From contig VWZF01006904.1 of NCBI GenBank assembly GCA_013396755.1, forward strand, positions 250,091 through 314,090: 64,000 nucleotides of DNA, given 5' to 3'. This document shows positions 13,901-26,678 of this stretch, piece by piece. The notes under the pieces were generated by a model. It had not been told where the DNA came from, made no database searches, and was given only the letters and a program-made list of their open reading frames with translations. Positions within the stretch are counted from its first letter, which is position 1, and every line of letters starts with the position of its first letter. This DNA comes from Sclerurus mexicanus (lineage: Eukaryota; Chordata; Aves; Passeriformes; Furnariidae). Made by a program: the position numbers and the translations under genes.

Positions 13901-16900
13901 AAGTATTAAAGAAGCCATGTGCTGGGACTGATCCCCCCACTGTTCATTTTGATTTGAACCTCATGGTATTTGAAGAGCAGTCTGACTGTGAATTAAGAAG
14001 GTATTATTTTCTTCTTTTCTTGTTTCTTGGGGGCAAGGAGCCATTCAAATAGCTGTGTTTATACCTCCTGGATAGAATCCTCACAAAAAAATCTGCACTT
14101 TAACCCTGAATTTCTGCCTCATACAGAGCTTCCCTAACCTCTCATTTCAATCCTGACACCTTTGTCGCTCAGCCCTCATTATCAAACTGTCATTATGCTC
14201 TGCCCCTTCCCCCAAGCCCTCCCTCCAAGACTGTACATAAAATTTTCATTTCCTTCTTATATTCTTCCTAGCCATTTCCCATTTAATGTTTTACAAACTC
14301 TACCCCTGTATTGCACTTAATACCATTCCATTTCTGCAATCGATTTCCTTACCTTTGCATTTCATACAGAACTACATATATAATAAACCATCTTGATAAC
14401 TATAAAAACTGTCTTTTGAAATAGTTCCTCAATAATGAGGCAAAAAAAAAGGTAAATACTTTATACAAGAGAAAAAAGAAACTGACAACAAAACAAAGCT
14501 AGTTTTAAAAGTCTAAGATTGGTTAGAGGTTTTTAAATCATGTGCACTAATTCAACACAAAATTTTTACAAACATGAAAGGTACACAGTCTTATAAACAC
14601 ATTACTACCTGTCCCCTATGTACATTAAAATCATATTGTCTTTCAGTCCTGAATATATGTAAAATGTACATTCAGCTACAGAATTTCCCTTTTCCAACTT
14701 CAACCACTCTGTGATTCTGTGAAATGTTATTTAGATCTGAAATCAAAACGTCTTTTAAAAGCCATATTTCACTCAGTAAGCAATATTAAAAATGGATGCT
14801 ATTTGCCTTCATACCAAATGATTTAATCCCCCACCACATACATAATGTTTCCTACATCTAAACTTAAATCAATTTGTTCATTTGTTTTATGCTCCTAAAC
14901 ATTCAATAGGGAGATGTGAAAACATTGGAGGTTTAGTTCTCAGCAAGAAGGGCCCTTTTTCAGAAGCATTTACCTTTTTATAATTGGACATTTTATTATA
15001 AGACTCAATACAGAATATTACCTTTAAATGCAAATCATACTCTCTGGGAATTGATATCACATTTATACACCTAGATCAGAGAGTAACTGTATTCTGTGTG
15101 GGGGAAAGGTTGCAATTTTCAAAAAAATCCAGTGTAATTCTTTACTCAAAGGAAAATTAAATGGAGTAAATTACTTTTTAAATTGAACTTTCACAAATAG
15201 AAAAATTGCAGAATGGCGCAAATTTTTTTTCTTTTTATTTCCTGGGCTACAGGGACATGCTCATATTCTGTCTTTACCATCATAAAACCATTACCATGTA
15301 GCCCATGGCATTAAACAACAAAATTGTGTCATCAACACTACTAGATTAGTAGATTAGTTACTAGATTAATTTTTATTTACTAAAGTGAGGAGAGCTTGTT
15401 CCAGAAAAGTGAAGTAAACTCAAAACATTTCAGAAACAGGGAATTTTAACAAAACTCCATTTTTCTACCTAATAAGTACATACAATTTCTAATCATCTCT
15501 CTGATATTCCAGTTGAGATTTCAAGTATTTTGGTACAAACTTCAGCAATTCAATGATTTATTATAAATGTCAAAGACTGTTCATTTTAACCACTCAAGGA
15601 AAAAGAGAAATACAAGATACCTCAACTTTCTTTTTTAATATCTTACAAAGTATTTTCCCCTGAAGAAAAGAGTAATTACATATTCACTTATGCAGTTAAT
15701 AATCCACAATGATTTTTCATGTGGTATGTGTAGTACCCATAAATCAAATGTCCACAGAAAATACTCAAGTATAACCTACTAGGCAGACCAAAAGATACAC
15801 AGTTCTTCAGATAGTGCTGAATTATGATGCAGGAGGTCATCTGTGCCCTTAAGCAGCTGTTTGTACATACTAATGTGAGAACTAACACATTCTTTTTAAT
15901 ATGCAAATTACATTGGGAACATAGTTTAGCAGACTCCTTTCAACACATATTTCAATGTCAATAAATTGAAAAAGTGTTATGCATTTTTGAAGTATCTCTG
16001 ACACTTGGCATAACAACATGGACTCCCTTCATAAGCTTTAATAAAGGTGTAATTTTACAGGACTACAGATAAGTACAAGGCAAAAAAATTAATTTCTGTC
16101 TCGGATCAAAAATTTAAAATGTTCTTTCATTTTTTCATAACTACAACTATTTATATGTTGTCAGAGGAATAGCATAAACTCAACCCTGGAGAATAAACCA
16201 CGAAAAGGGAGAAAAAGAAAGGTCCATCTCAAAACCATAACTAGTCTCTCCTGAAAACTTGAATGTATGTTGACATCTATCTTCCAGGTCAGACAAGAAA
16301 AGCAAAACATACAATAACATCACAGAAGTGTATTGCTAACTTCAAAGATCTTATCCACCTTATGACAAGAATTGTGCTTTCCACTTTAATTGAATGAAAA
16401 CTGTGATATCTGAACATTTACCTGGTCTTCACAGACTGGATTCTTCTGAAGGTTGAAGTTAAGTATCAAGTGATGATCGACAGATTTACCATTCAAATTT
16501 TTGATCTGTACCTTGTTGTCCAGAGCAAAGGTGATTAGAAATGCACTGGAGTATTGACTGCTTGTTAAATCTTTCAGATTCAGTCTTCATTAGCATTATT
16601 GATCCAAGGCTGAGAAGGGTATGCAGAGCATGGCAACATGGCCAAAAATAGGGACTAAAGGCTACGAATGATGAACAGCTACTAGTGGTGGAGTAGGACT
16701 GAACGGCTTCTGCTGGTGAATTAATACAAGATTTAACCATGAGAATAACTGATCTCTCCAAGTGGTTCTGAAAATAGCACTATTTCTTATGTCCTGAAGT
16801 TCACAGCCATGTACAGAGCATACCCATTGAAGCTCTGCTTTTCCAGATGAATACAGACACTATTCAGTATAGAATACATACCAGTTAGTGTAAGTGATAC

Positions 16901-17685
16901 CAAGTACAAGAAATATTGCAGAAAAAATATAATATGTAACTACTAAATTGCCAATCATTAAATTTTTAATGGCTGCAAGAATGCTGAAGACAGCAAAACA
17001 ACAACTACTAACAATAATATATTTGAAACATGCTATCCATCTACAGATGCACAGCAAGAAAAAGGGAAAAGCAGTCCTCTCCGTTATCTCTTGAGGGCTA
17101 TCAATGGAACACAAACTGTAAATATCCAACTGTAACAGATGCCAGACTTCATGAATATATCAATTTTCATCCCTGAACAGGTATTTTACTAGTTCAGTGG
17201 GAGCGTGCATATTTCAATAAATATTCACATGTTACAAAATCAACATTTCTTATTTGTAAGAGGACCACTATATTAAAAAGATTATTACAAGAAAATTCTC
17301 ATGGGAGAAGTCAAGCTTTCCTTTGTATTGAAACTTTATTTGAAACTGAAAGAAAAAACTTCCTAAAAGAGAGACTTCTAAAGCTCTCAGAAGAGGTTTC
17401 TCTCCTAATACTCATGTAAGATTTAGGAAACATTTCTAACATTTGATTTTGTTCAAAAGCAGAGAATTATCTTGCTTCTTCCTTTCCAGAATAAAAAAAG
17501 ATGGTGTAATAGGACAAAAAATTGCAAAACCACTCTCTGTATTAAAAAATGGTGTGGGCTTTTGCTCTCACTCATATGAACTACCATACTACCACCTTTC
17601 CTTCATTCAGCTGTCCAGAAGACGTTCTTAGAGAAAAGGTAAAAAATCTTCTTTGGGTAGTATTAATGAGCCTGATAGCAAAAAA

Positions 17686-17686
17686 N
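17686..17686. other. Single undetermined base (N) in an A tract
   Basis: One N lies inside a run of A at 17679-17693. This is an assembly or base-calling ambiguity in a homopolymer, not biology. A conceptual frame that crosses it (17549-17797) should not be trusted. Confidence 0.97.
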
Positions 17687-20600
17687 AAAAAAAGAAAAAG
17701 TGATACATCAAACTTCTCTTTCTTCTACACAGCAGTTTTCAAGAACCTGTTCTCAGAAGATATTATTTCTAAAAATACTTTTTCTATAAATTTATAATTC
17801 ATTCTGTGCAACACACAAATTCAGAAAATTCTCAAACAATGCTGACATTCCAAATTCTTTTTTTCTAAATTTATCACACTCTGAATTTGTTTTGGAGGGG
17901 TGAAAACTATTTCTATAATTTCTGATTTTTTTCCCACTATTTTCAATCCACAAATATGTGAAAAGTTGTTCCAAAGCAAAACTCAAAATTTCTTTTCATG
18001 GGTGGAATAACTTGCCACACAAGGGAAAGCTGACATTCAGAGGAAATAGTTGAAAAGAAAGCTCTGATCCCACAGAAGAGTTATAGAAGATCTTTTCCAA
18101 ACTTAAGGGGAAAATATGAAAAAGTATAAAACTTAATCTAAAGAAGAGGAATCAAACGTGATTTAAGGCTCAGTACTTGAACTTGAGCCAGACATGAGAC
18201 AATAAACTGCCAAAAGACTTCAAAAAGAAAGCACTAGCTATAGTTACCATTTCACTTCCAAAGACCTCATCAGGGAATTAGAAGTGGTTTTAATTAGAAA
18301 TGATTGGATGGAGAATGATTTGTGGGACCTTCTGTCTGTTGTATTGTAATGACCTAGTTAAGAAGAAATATGAAAAATGGGATACCAAGGACTTTTGTTC
18401 CAATCTTCTGTTAAGGTCTAGCCAAAGTGAAAGAATTTTTTTTTTTTTATTCACACTATAAAGTCAGCAGAAAAAAAGTTATCCAAGAAACAAAGGAAAA
18501 GCAGTGACAGACAAAATTTCTCATTAGCAGATGAAAACTCAATTAAAATTAACATTACAAAGCAAGACAGTCATATATTAAAATCCTCAAGGAGAAAATA
18601 GAAAATGCTTAAACCCAAATATTTTGTGTTCAGACTCCATATCAGCACAAAATTTGGAGCAAAAATGTCTGTTGTGAAATTATATTTCAAGGTAACATAT
18701 GAATAGTGGCCTGAAGACCTAATTGGATAGGTAGTAAAGATTAGATTCAGTTTGGTCACGATATGGAAAAAAATTAATCTGACATTCAGTAAATCCACCA
18801 TTGCAAGACCTTTCTGGATCCACCCCGCATCTTTAAAAATTCCAGCCTAAATATCCCATTCCCTGTTTAGTGAAAATTAATCCCATCTGTGCAATATGCA
18901 CATGCACATAAGCATATCACAGATACATACATATGCTAGATACATCCAGCTGCCATCCCAAACAATGTTCTTCAAGAACTACACAAATATCCAAATATAC
19001 ACTCTACATGCTCTGTTGAGAGACTTTAAAATTCAAGAGAAATAAGGCAGCCAGACAAAGAGTAATAAACAAAGATAATTTCTACTATCACTATTTTTTC
19101 TATCACAACAACAAGTAAAAGGAAACTTTTCAAAGTCAAAAATTAGAAAAGCAGTTCACTGAAATCTAAATTTGTATGTGGAATTCAAACACTTTGAACT
19201 CACTTTCATGTGGCAAATATTGACCATACAGAACATAGAAGAGTTCCTAAAGGAGAGAAGACCTAATTTACTCTAAGTTGCTAAAGTTAAAGAGCATAAC
19301 TTTCCTTATAAATCACATGGGAAATATGATTACTGTAAGCAAGAACATTATATTATTGGTTTCCACTACAATTTAAAGTAAATGTAAGATTTTCTTAAGA
19401 AGAAAGAATTACCTCACATAAGAAAAATACTTCAGGAAATAAACTTCACTGCAAAAAAGCAACAGTGTGCAAATGAAAGAGAGACTAGTGAGTACTTTGG
19501 GATTTGACTTGAAAATGCTTGCAGCTAAAATAAATGAACAATCTTGTTAGGAGCCAATTTTTTTTCTGAATCTGGAGAAACAATAGGGAATAGAAAATGA
19601 AGAAAGGAAGAATAGGAAGCTGAAAGACACTCGAGTACCTTTCTTTACTTATTCTACTCTCTTCCAGCCACACACAGAAAGAACTAACCATTTCAACAGA
19701 AGAAACTAAAGCAAAACAAAATTTTCTCTCACAGATTGCAGCACTCAGCAGTTTCATTGAATCTTCCTTACTGTTTCTCTAGCTGCCAAAAAGAGGGGCA
19801 AAAGGGAAGAAACTGCTCTGAAAACAATAGCAAACTTTTGTTGTGATGGAAGAATATAGATAAAAATACATCCTCTCATCGAGCCTCAAAACCTGATTTC
19901 AGTTATAAATGTTTCAAATAAAATTTTCAGTATTTTCCCCCAATCAAAAATGTTCCAGAATTAACATTTAAAATGGGTCACTTTGATTTACTGCAAAGCA
20001 CAGCAGACCTTGGCTTAATTACTGCCCATAAACACATACCTTTTTTGAGTTCATGTGGTTTTTGTTAACATAGATTCTAAATCTTCTGAACACAGAAAAT
20101 GGTTTTAAATTTTAAGCCAATCTTGACTGATACAGAAACATATGACACAAACTTGAAGCAAATGTCAGACTACATCAAGATTTATTCCTTTCAGTAACTT
20201 TAAAAAAAAAAAAATCTTGAATTGGTTTTCTTTTGAATTTCCAACTTTATTTTCGAAATCTATCTTCATTTTTGTTAATGGGATTCAATACTGATGCAAT
20301 TGCTATTCATTATAGAGAACCAAGAGAAAAGCTATCCTTGCACTAGTCATAGATGTGAGCAGTGGAACATAGATGCATGTGCCAGTTTTCTTACCAAGTA
20401 TAAGTATATATTACCAAGATAAGTACTCTTGATAGTAGCACTTTCTTAAAGTGATATATGATGTTTCTTAATCAGAATGCATGAATGGCTTAGTGAAAAT
20501 ATTTCTTTAAATCATATACCAACATACATACACCTAAATGTACAGATGCAGGAATGCACATTTTGTATGCATTCAAACACATACTGAGAATACTTCTGTT

Positions 20601-23490
20601 CTTCAGCATTTCTTGCATATATTAAAAAAAAAAAGGCTTTTTTTCACATATGGGGGAAGAAATGCAAAAAAAAAAGAATTAAACTCACTCAGTAGGCATC
20701 AAAGCCAAAGTCAGTATTAAAATGGAGGGATATACAACCTCACAAAAATCCAACACATTAATTTATCACTGCTGCTCTGAATTCTGAGCTTTTTTTTTGG
20801 TCACTCTATAGCCCTAGGTTATATCATGCACCTGTACAACAGATGGCAAAGCCATGGGCCGCTGCCTTAAAGACCTAGTGCAGGGACCTGTGGCCTTCTC
20901 CAGGCATCTGTATAATTAGCAAGGGAATTTCCACCAAAAAACTAGGAACTGATTGTCTAATTGTCTGAAAAGAGACATTTTTAGTATGTTTTCAGTAGAA
21001 GATGAAGGAAAAATTGTAGGTTCATTGATTTTTTTTTTTTTTTTTAAATATGGGATACTTTGTCAGCAATGCATTTTCCATGGCTGCTTTGGCAAGAATA
21101 ACTCCACAAGAGTAAACAGTAAGCAGCAAATACTTCAGGATAAACACAGGCAGGTCCAGATCACACAAGGGATAAGAAAAGAAAAATTGTGAGTCTTATA
21201 TTGGTCTCAAGTCATCTTTTAATACATTTCTACTCATTTGGATTTTCAGATAATTCATGAAATTTTGAATTATTCCAATTCACTTAGAAAAGAAACCAGA
21301 GAGTTGTACATCACTTACTAGTTTTATAATATTATGCACAGACCAAGCCTAACCCTTTATCAGGTCTCACTTGCCAAAGCAACTATATTTAAGCAACAGC
21401 TCAATGCAAGCCTGATACAATGCCAGCTAGTGATTCTGAAGCACATTCTGCCTAGAAGTCATAAAATGCTTAGAGGTTGATAGCTTTGTGCTTCTATACT
21501 TATAACACGTGAAAAGGCAGAACAATACAAAGCTGTTCAAAGAGTAACACATGTAGATAGGGATTTGCTAGCATATGATATTTACCAGGAGATCTTTCAG
21601 TGAAGTGTAATAAATCCAACATGTCCATTTTTATTTCTATCACTTGTGAGGTTAAAAGATTGCTTACACTCTCAAACATTTTTTCAAAGGGTGAAGTATT
21701 TCTGGGAGCACAGTCCTGTTCTGAACAGAATGTAACAGTACTACTAAAAGCCCAAATATATTGTACTGAGCATTTTTAATCAATGCTTTGTAGCATAAAA
21801 AATAAACATTTATCCCAAAACTACATTGAGTATTTTTATTGGAAAAACATAATAACTTTGCCTATTTTATTTTAATTTTCTTTCATATGTTTCTTCTTTC
21901 TTTTGTTTACTGCTCCACATCACACACAGAACAGGAAAAGAGGGGCCAGATCAAAAGGAATTGCAACAGTAGAAAAAGAATCAAACACACCAGAAAAACT
22001 CTCTATTTTGAATTTTTTTTTTCTCATTAAGAGAAAATCCATGCAAAATTGGAGCAAAACAAAATTCAGATCATATTTCATAGTTCTATAAGCATTACTG
22101 TGGGCCATGGTACCAAGTTAGACAGTTCAAAATGTCCTGAAGCACCAGTTGGGAATTAAACTAGGTGCAGAAAAAATGTACAATATTTTTCATTATTTTA
22201 ATACTTAATATTCAAAAGAAGACCTACCTTTTTCCTCAGAGTGTTGCTTACAACTGAAGACAGAATACCAGGCAAGGCTTATAACACTATTAACAAATGA
22301 AATAACTGAAAGAGGAACCTTCAAAATCAGTGACATAGGCCTCCTAAAATGTCTACAAAAAAGAAACCTTAAATTAATTAATCAGTACATTAAATCATTT
22401 TTTTAGAATGTCTCAGGATTTGTGACTTTGCATAACAACATGGTAACACCCAGGCAAGGAGGAATAAAAGCTGAAGGAAAGCACACACAGAAGTTTCCTT
22501 TACAGATAGAGACAAAAAATTTTGTTGGGCAAAAAAGGAGTACAGAAAAGATGCAGCCATTCTCCTATGAACAGTGTTTCCTCACATAATCAGGCACGCT
22601 GAGGTCCCCAAAATTGATCACCAGGAAGGTTTTCCTTTATTATTTGCACAAAAAAAATTATCTAATTATTAAGCAACTTTACCTACATCCTAGAAATACA
22701 GCATCCTGACATCACTTCTGAAATAAAATGTTCAACAGGAATGTACCATCTATGTCTCACATACAACCTATAGTGTTTACAATCAAGGCTATCCAAATAA
22801 ATTTGGTACTAAAAAGCAATCTGCTGAGTGACTCAACAAACTGGGGGAAGGTGAAGTTGTCTGAGACACAGAGAGAATTCAACACTGTGCAAGTAGATTT
22901 TGTTTTATTAACTGTGTAGGATGTAATGATCTGAATGAACCCTCTCTTTATAAAATAAACTAAAAAATCTTCCAAAAAGGTAATTATGAGGGTATAGGCA
23001 CTACATATGTGCATGTATGCATAAGGTGTCTATATTCTGACAATTAAAAAAATTCAAAAGCTCTAAACATGGATTCTGGGGGCTGAAGACCCTGCTGTGT
23101 ATTCATACTTGCTGGAGATACATCAAACCAGAAGAAATAACAGGAAAAGAAAGTACCAACAAAAATTATTTTTCTAAAACATTAGTTATGAGGATGGAAG
23201 GGTTGTCCACAGCAAAGTGCTTCCTATTACTTTGATATCACTGGATTGAAGCAGGTAGAGAGGAAAAAAGATGTTTGGTTTTATTCAAAGCTACATTTTA
23301 AAAATAGCAATGCTATATTCTTCATGAATATAATTTCAGTGACTTTGAGGGTTTGGGGAATCCTAAGGCTAAGTGCCAGAATTACTTTTCTGTGCTAATT
23401 GAGAAAACATTAACAACAGGTCTTCTTATTTCTAAACTGAACGAAGTCCACTCAGCTACGTGCAGGGTCTTCCCCCCTCCCCAAAGAATC

Positions 23491-23578
23491 TTTCTTTCAT
23501 AATATATTCTTTCATAATATCTTTCATAATATTCATAATATATTTCTTTCATAATATCTTTCATAATATATTCTTTCA
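23491..23578. repeat. Tandem array of a 12-bp ctttcataatat unit
   Basis: About six copies of ctttcataatat follow each other, some lengthened by ATT or shortened at the CTT. The translated minus strand shows the same periodicity as repeated YYE/YYER blocks, which is a by-product of the repeat. It is a candidate variable-number minisatellite. Copies differ mainly by small insertions. Confidence 0.9.
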
Positions 23579-24685
23579 AAATAATTTGACTGTTTTAATG
23601 ATTTGCACAGCTACAACAATCACTTAGAAAGCACAGTTCTAAAAACTTGTAGTTGATGACAAATTCATGATTTATTAGTGCTAGTATATAAAGGACTGCT
23701 GCAGCTTTCTCATCAAACCTTAATGATAAACTGCACCTCTTGCCCAAAACTACGTTTCCAGTATAGCAGTTTCTCATCAGGCAAACACAGGAAGGATACT
23801 ATGATTTGAAATGGAAAGCTAGAGGAGCCGGGCAAGAAGACTCTTCAGCAGGGAGAAAGTCTTCCAATTAAGATGCTGGACTGAGTCTCAAAAAGCTTAC
23901 TTCACACATATGTCACATAACTTATTCCCCACACCCCCACCATCAACAGTGGCTCTGTGTTTGTTCCTAGCCATTTAGAAAGAGTAATACTTCTCTGATT
24001 AGTTGTCCACAGCTTACAAGTAAGATGCTTCTTGGAAAGAGTGGTCAAAAATTAAATGGAATTCTTCAGTACCGTCATAACCTTCTCTAGTGGCTCAATG
24101 TATCAGAGAAACAATACTTTTTTTAGCAAAGGGTAGCCTATTACCATACAGAACAATCCCCCAATTCTCTGCAAAAGGAGAAAAAGAAAACATAGAATTA
24201 AAACCTATCAATATTTTACCCTTAATTGCATAGTAATTGCCACAATGACAGTGAGAAACAACAATAAAGTCCTCATCAGCTGGAACATGAAAATCTACTT
24301 ATATTTTTCCAGATGCCCTAACAGGCTCATTTTGACTCTGTTAACTTCAACCATACTAAAGCCTATCACAGTTTGTTATCATTCAACTTTTGCCTAAAAT
24401 GCCAGTAATGTTTGACGTAAAATCTCCATCACTTCTGAGAGACCTATGAGAAAGTAAACATCTTGTTTCACCCATGTACAGCAAAGGATGCAAGAATAAA
24501 CAGCTAAAAAGTTATGGTTATGTTATATGTTACTAAAGATTACTTATAATATCATAATGTCTGGTCACAACATTTAATAAGAAAATTAATACAAAATGAA
24601 TAGAAGTAAAAAAACATACAAAAAATATTAAAGATATGGGAAAATTCTTACATGAAAACACAATTTAAAAGTATGGATGAAAGAG
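23579..24685. other. Unannotated AT-rich sequence
   Basis: No gene, repeat family or structured element is recognised between the 12-mer array and the hairpin. Confidence 0.6.
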
Positions 24686-24723
24686 ATTATTAATCTTCTA
24701 GTTCCAGCTAGAAGATTAATAAT
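24686..24723. repeat. Perfect inverted repeat, 16-bp arms with a 6-base loop
   Basis: The left arm attattaatcttctag (24686-24701) is followed by loop ttccag and by its exact reverse complement (24708-24723). The stem is AT-rich with four G-C pairs. It could extrude as a cruciform or fold in RNA. The stem is short for a microRNA precursor, and there is no T run after it typical of an RNA polymerase III terminator. Confidence 0.9.
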
Positions 24724-24970
24724 GAACATTTACACTAGCATCCTTCCTCCTTCCCTCCTAATCACCTTTGCACTGGCAATAGATCTAGTTCAGGTTGATT
24801 AAGAAATCCTTAAAACAAGGCAGACACTACCCTGAACAGTCTTGTCCTTGTGACTGGAGTTGAGCAAATAGTGGCAATTTTGCTAAACAAATCAGCAGGG
24901 AAAAGGCTAAAGGAAGTATGTAAATGGGTACTTCTACTACTACATGGGAATAAAAATAAGCACAGTATGC

Positions 24971-24988
24971 GCACGCACACACACACAC
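24971..24988. repeat. Short CA dinucleotide microsatellite
   Basis: An interrupted CA tract (gcacgcacacacacacac) of about nine units. It is a candidate length polymorphism with no other content. Confidence 0.85.
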
Positions 24989-26323
24989 TATAGGTTTATC
25001 AGATGGTATAATTTTCTTTCTTAGTGCAGAAAAATGATGCAAGAACTCATTAGCATTTTGTGGTGGTATGTTTCTTAAATGATGTATATGGAACAGGTAA
25101 TAGTAGTAAAAGCATTTTTCTTATCAGGATAAAAAAAATGTAATGTGAGTATGCACCAATCTTTCTCTAGTGAAAAGGTTACCATTCATGTGGGAGAAGC
25201 ATGGCAGTCTTATGGTTCTTCTGCACCTCAATAAAGGAGAAAGACCTTGTGAGAAAAGCTTTACTGAAGCTTCTTTGCAGAATGAACAAATCAATCCTTC
25301 ATGCTCCACAGGTAGCATGTTAATCACTTGCTGCAAACTAAGACTGACTAATTCTGACAGGTGCCTCCAGAAAGCACACCAGCAAGCAAAGGCAGCACTA
25401 GATGCTATGCTATAGCATTGCTCATGGGTTGGTTCAAGGCACATTTTCAACATTCAAATGCAACTATTTCTCTTGATGAGATTGGTTTACAAGAAGTGAA
25501 AGATAAAAACGATAAAGGCAGAACAAAGGATGAATGAGAACAAAAACACTGAGCAGAAAATTATGACACATATTAGCTTGTTGATGAATGACAAAAGCTT
25601 GACAGCTGAACTCATTGTGTCTTCTCTTTGTTCACTGAAATTAATTTTCTTTATTTGTTTCAAATCAATGCAAATTCAAAGCTGATTCTAGCAACTTTCC
25701 AGTGTACTAGTTAGAAAAAGGTGAAAATCTCTGTACTGCTAAATAGGCCTACTAACTTTCTAATCACAAATATACAAAAAGATTCTTTAAAAATGTATAT
25801 TTTTAGAAGTGACCAAATAACTTCGCTCCATGTAAGACACTGACATATGTGAAAGAATTACATAAACATCAACAAAGACAAGATGTCATTAACAGAAACA
25901 GATACACTGTCAAATCCAGGATCAAGCATAAGTTGTCAAAGCCCATACCTGCCAACAAAAGGGATCAGTTGGAAAGCTCTGGAGATGCAGACCTTAAAAT
26001 GGTAACTCCAACAGTTCCAGTAGGATACAAGGTAGTATCCATTCCAAAAGATATCAATGACCCACCTAACATAAATTCTCAAGAACAGTAAGACTTGCAA
26101 TGCATGCTGAGAGAAAGCTGAAAACCCCAAAAGCATAGCATATCAGGTAGTAGTATGACAAAAAATATGGATTTTTTTTTCTGGATCCTCTGAGTACAAG
26201 GATTAAAAACTGACAATTTATGCTTGCTATCCAAGGAGGCTCCTAAAATTTAAATTGCAAATCCATCATATTTCTGCTAATTTCAGAAACTCTGGACCCA
26301 GTTATATCCTCCAAGGATGTGTC
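24989..26323. other. Unannotated sequence with one protein-like open frame
   Basis: No gene is recognised. A plus-strand frame is open from 25813 to the stop at 26091, and the usual ORF rules start it at GTG 25849. It reads as a polar, lysine-rich peptide, including KPIPANKRDQLESSGDADLK and VPVGYKVVSIPKDINDPP, rather than the Phe/Leu/Ile-rich output usual for this DNA. The frame ends at GAACAGTAAGAC, where GTAAGA would also fit a splice donor. The obvious acceptor (TTTTTAG, ending 25806) would put an in-frame TGA at 25810, so a simple exon model fails. I do not recognise the peptide. Confidence 0.3.
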
Positions 26324-26329
26324 CTACAC
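26324..26329. repeat. Left 6-bp target-site duplication of the solo LTR
   Basis: CTACAC directly precedes the LTR and is repeated exactly at 26673-26678 after it. Six base pairs is the usual duplication length for class II (ERVK and alpha/beta-retrovirus-like) integration. Confidence 0.85.
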
Positions 26330-26672
26330 TGCAACAGCTGAGGGGAGTGCTCCCCCTCGTCCTCCCCCACCCTCGTGGTCCCCGACATGTCCCACGGGCG
26401 AGAGACACAGAGAGACTACAGGGGAGGGTGCAGAGAGAGAGTTTATTTAGTATGGGTCGGGGTATTTAAAGGTTTAACAGCCAGTGGGGTTAACTAAGGG
26501 CTAATGGGAGGACTTCACCTAGCTCTACAGGAAAGAATTCCTGCATACTGAGGTAGGGAGATAAAAATCCTCCCAAGGGGTTTTGGGAAGAAGAAGGGTG
26601 ATTCAGGGAAAAAAGACAGGGAATCCATGTTACAATACAGAGAAAACTTCTACTGTTAAGTACATTCCCACA
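26330..26672 (-). mobile_element. Solo LTR, class II (ERVK/avian leukosis-like) endogenous retrovirus
   Basis: This is a 343-bp element read on the minus strand, beginning TGTGGGAATG and ending CTGTTGCA, so it has TG...CA ends. It is flanked by perfect CTACAC duplications. On the minus strand a TATA-like TTTAAATA (26463-26470) is followed about 20 bases on by AATAAA (26442-26447), and then by a pyrimidine-rich stretch of repeated CTCT. The short TATA-to-AATAAA distance puts the polyadenylation signal just upstream of the expected RNA start, as in avian sarcoma-leukosis LTRs. There is no primer-binding site, gag, pol or env next to it, so it is a solo LTR left by recombination between two LTRs. 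It is more G+C-rich than its surroundings and its termini are intact, so it is probably relatively young. Class assignment is inferred from duplication length and layout. Confidence 0.85.
26463..26470 (-). promoter_or_regulatory. TATA-like box of the solo LTR
   Basis: TTTAAATA on the minus strand inside the LTR. An initiation site would be expected 25-30 bases further along, near 26435-26440. Its position relative to the AATAAA at 26442-26447 supports an LTR with a very short R region. Confidence 0.55.
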
Positions 26673-26678
26673 CTACAC
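26673..26678. repeat. Right 6-bp target-site duplication of the solo LTR
   Basis: CTACAC, identical to 26324-26329, directly follows the terminal CA of the element as read on the plus strand. Confidence 0.85.

Larger units (their letters stand above)
11376..23490. other. 12 kb of AT-rich unique sequence without recognised genes
   Basis: No exon, LTR, CR1 or RNA gene was recognised over 12 kb, apart from one possible faint MIR relic (13790-13900). Homopolymer runs occur at about 12190, 18437, 20203, 20625 and 21030. One undetermined base lies at 17686. Open frames stay at or under about 91 codons. The minus-strand frame 16860-17129 reads as hydrophobic, but that is typical of T-rich codons. 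Confidence 0.55.

Noticed and set aside
16860..17129. Minus-strand 89-codon frame resembling a small membrane protein
   Set aside because: Hydrophobic composition follows from T-rich codons. There is no homology that I recognise and no transcription signals.
17549..17797. Open frame crossing the N
   Set aside because: It depends on an undetermined base in a homopolymer and has no recognisable product.
23382..23579. Repetitive YYER-type peptide on the minus strand
   Set aside because: It is a direct by-product of the 12-bp tandem array.
24686..24723. MicroRNA precursor
   Set aside because: The stem is only 16 bp, whereas animal precursors need about 30 bp with some mismatches.
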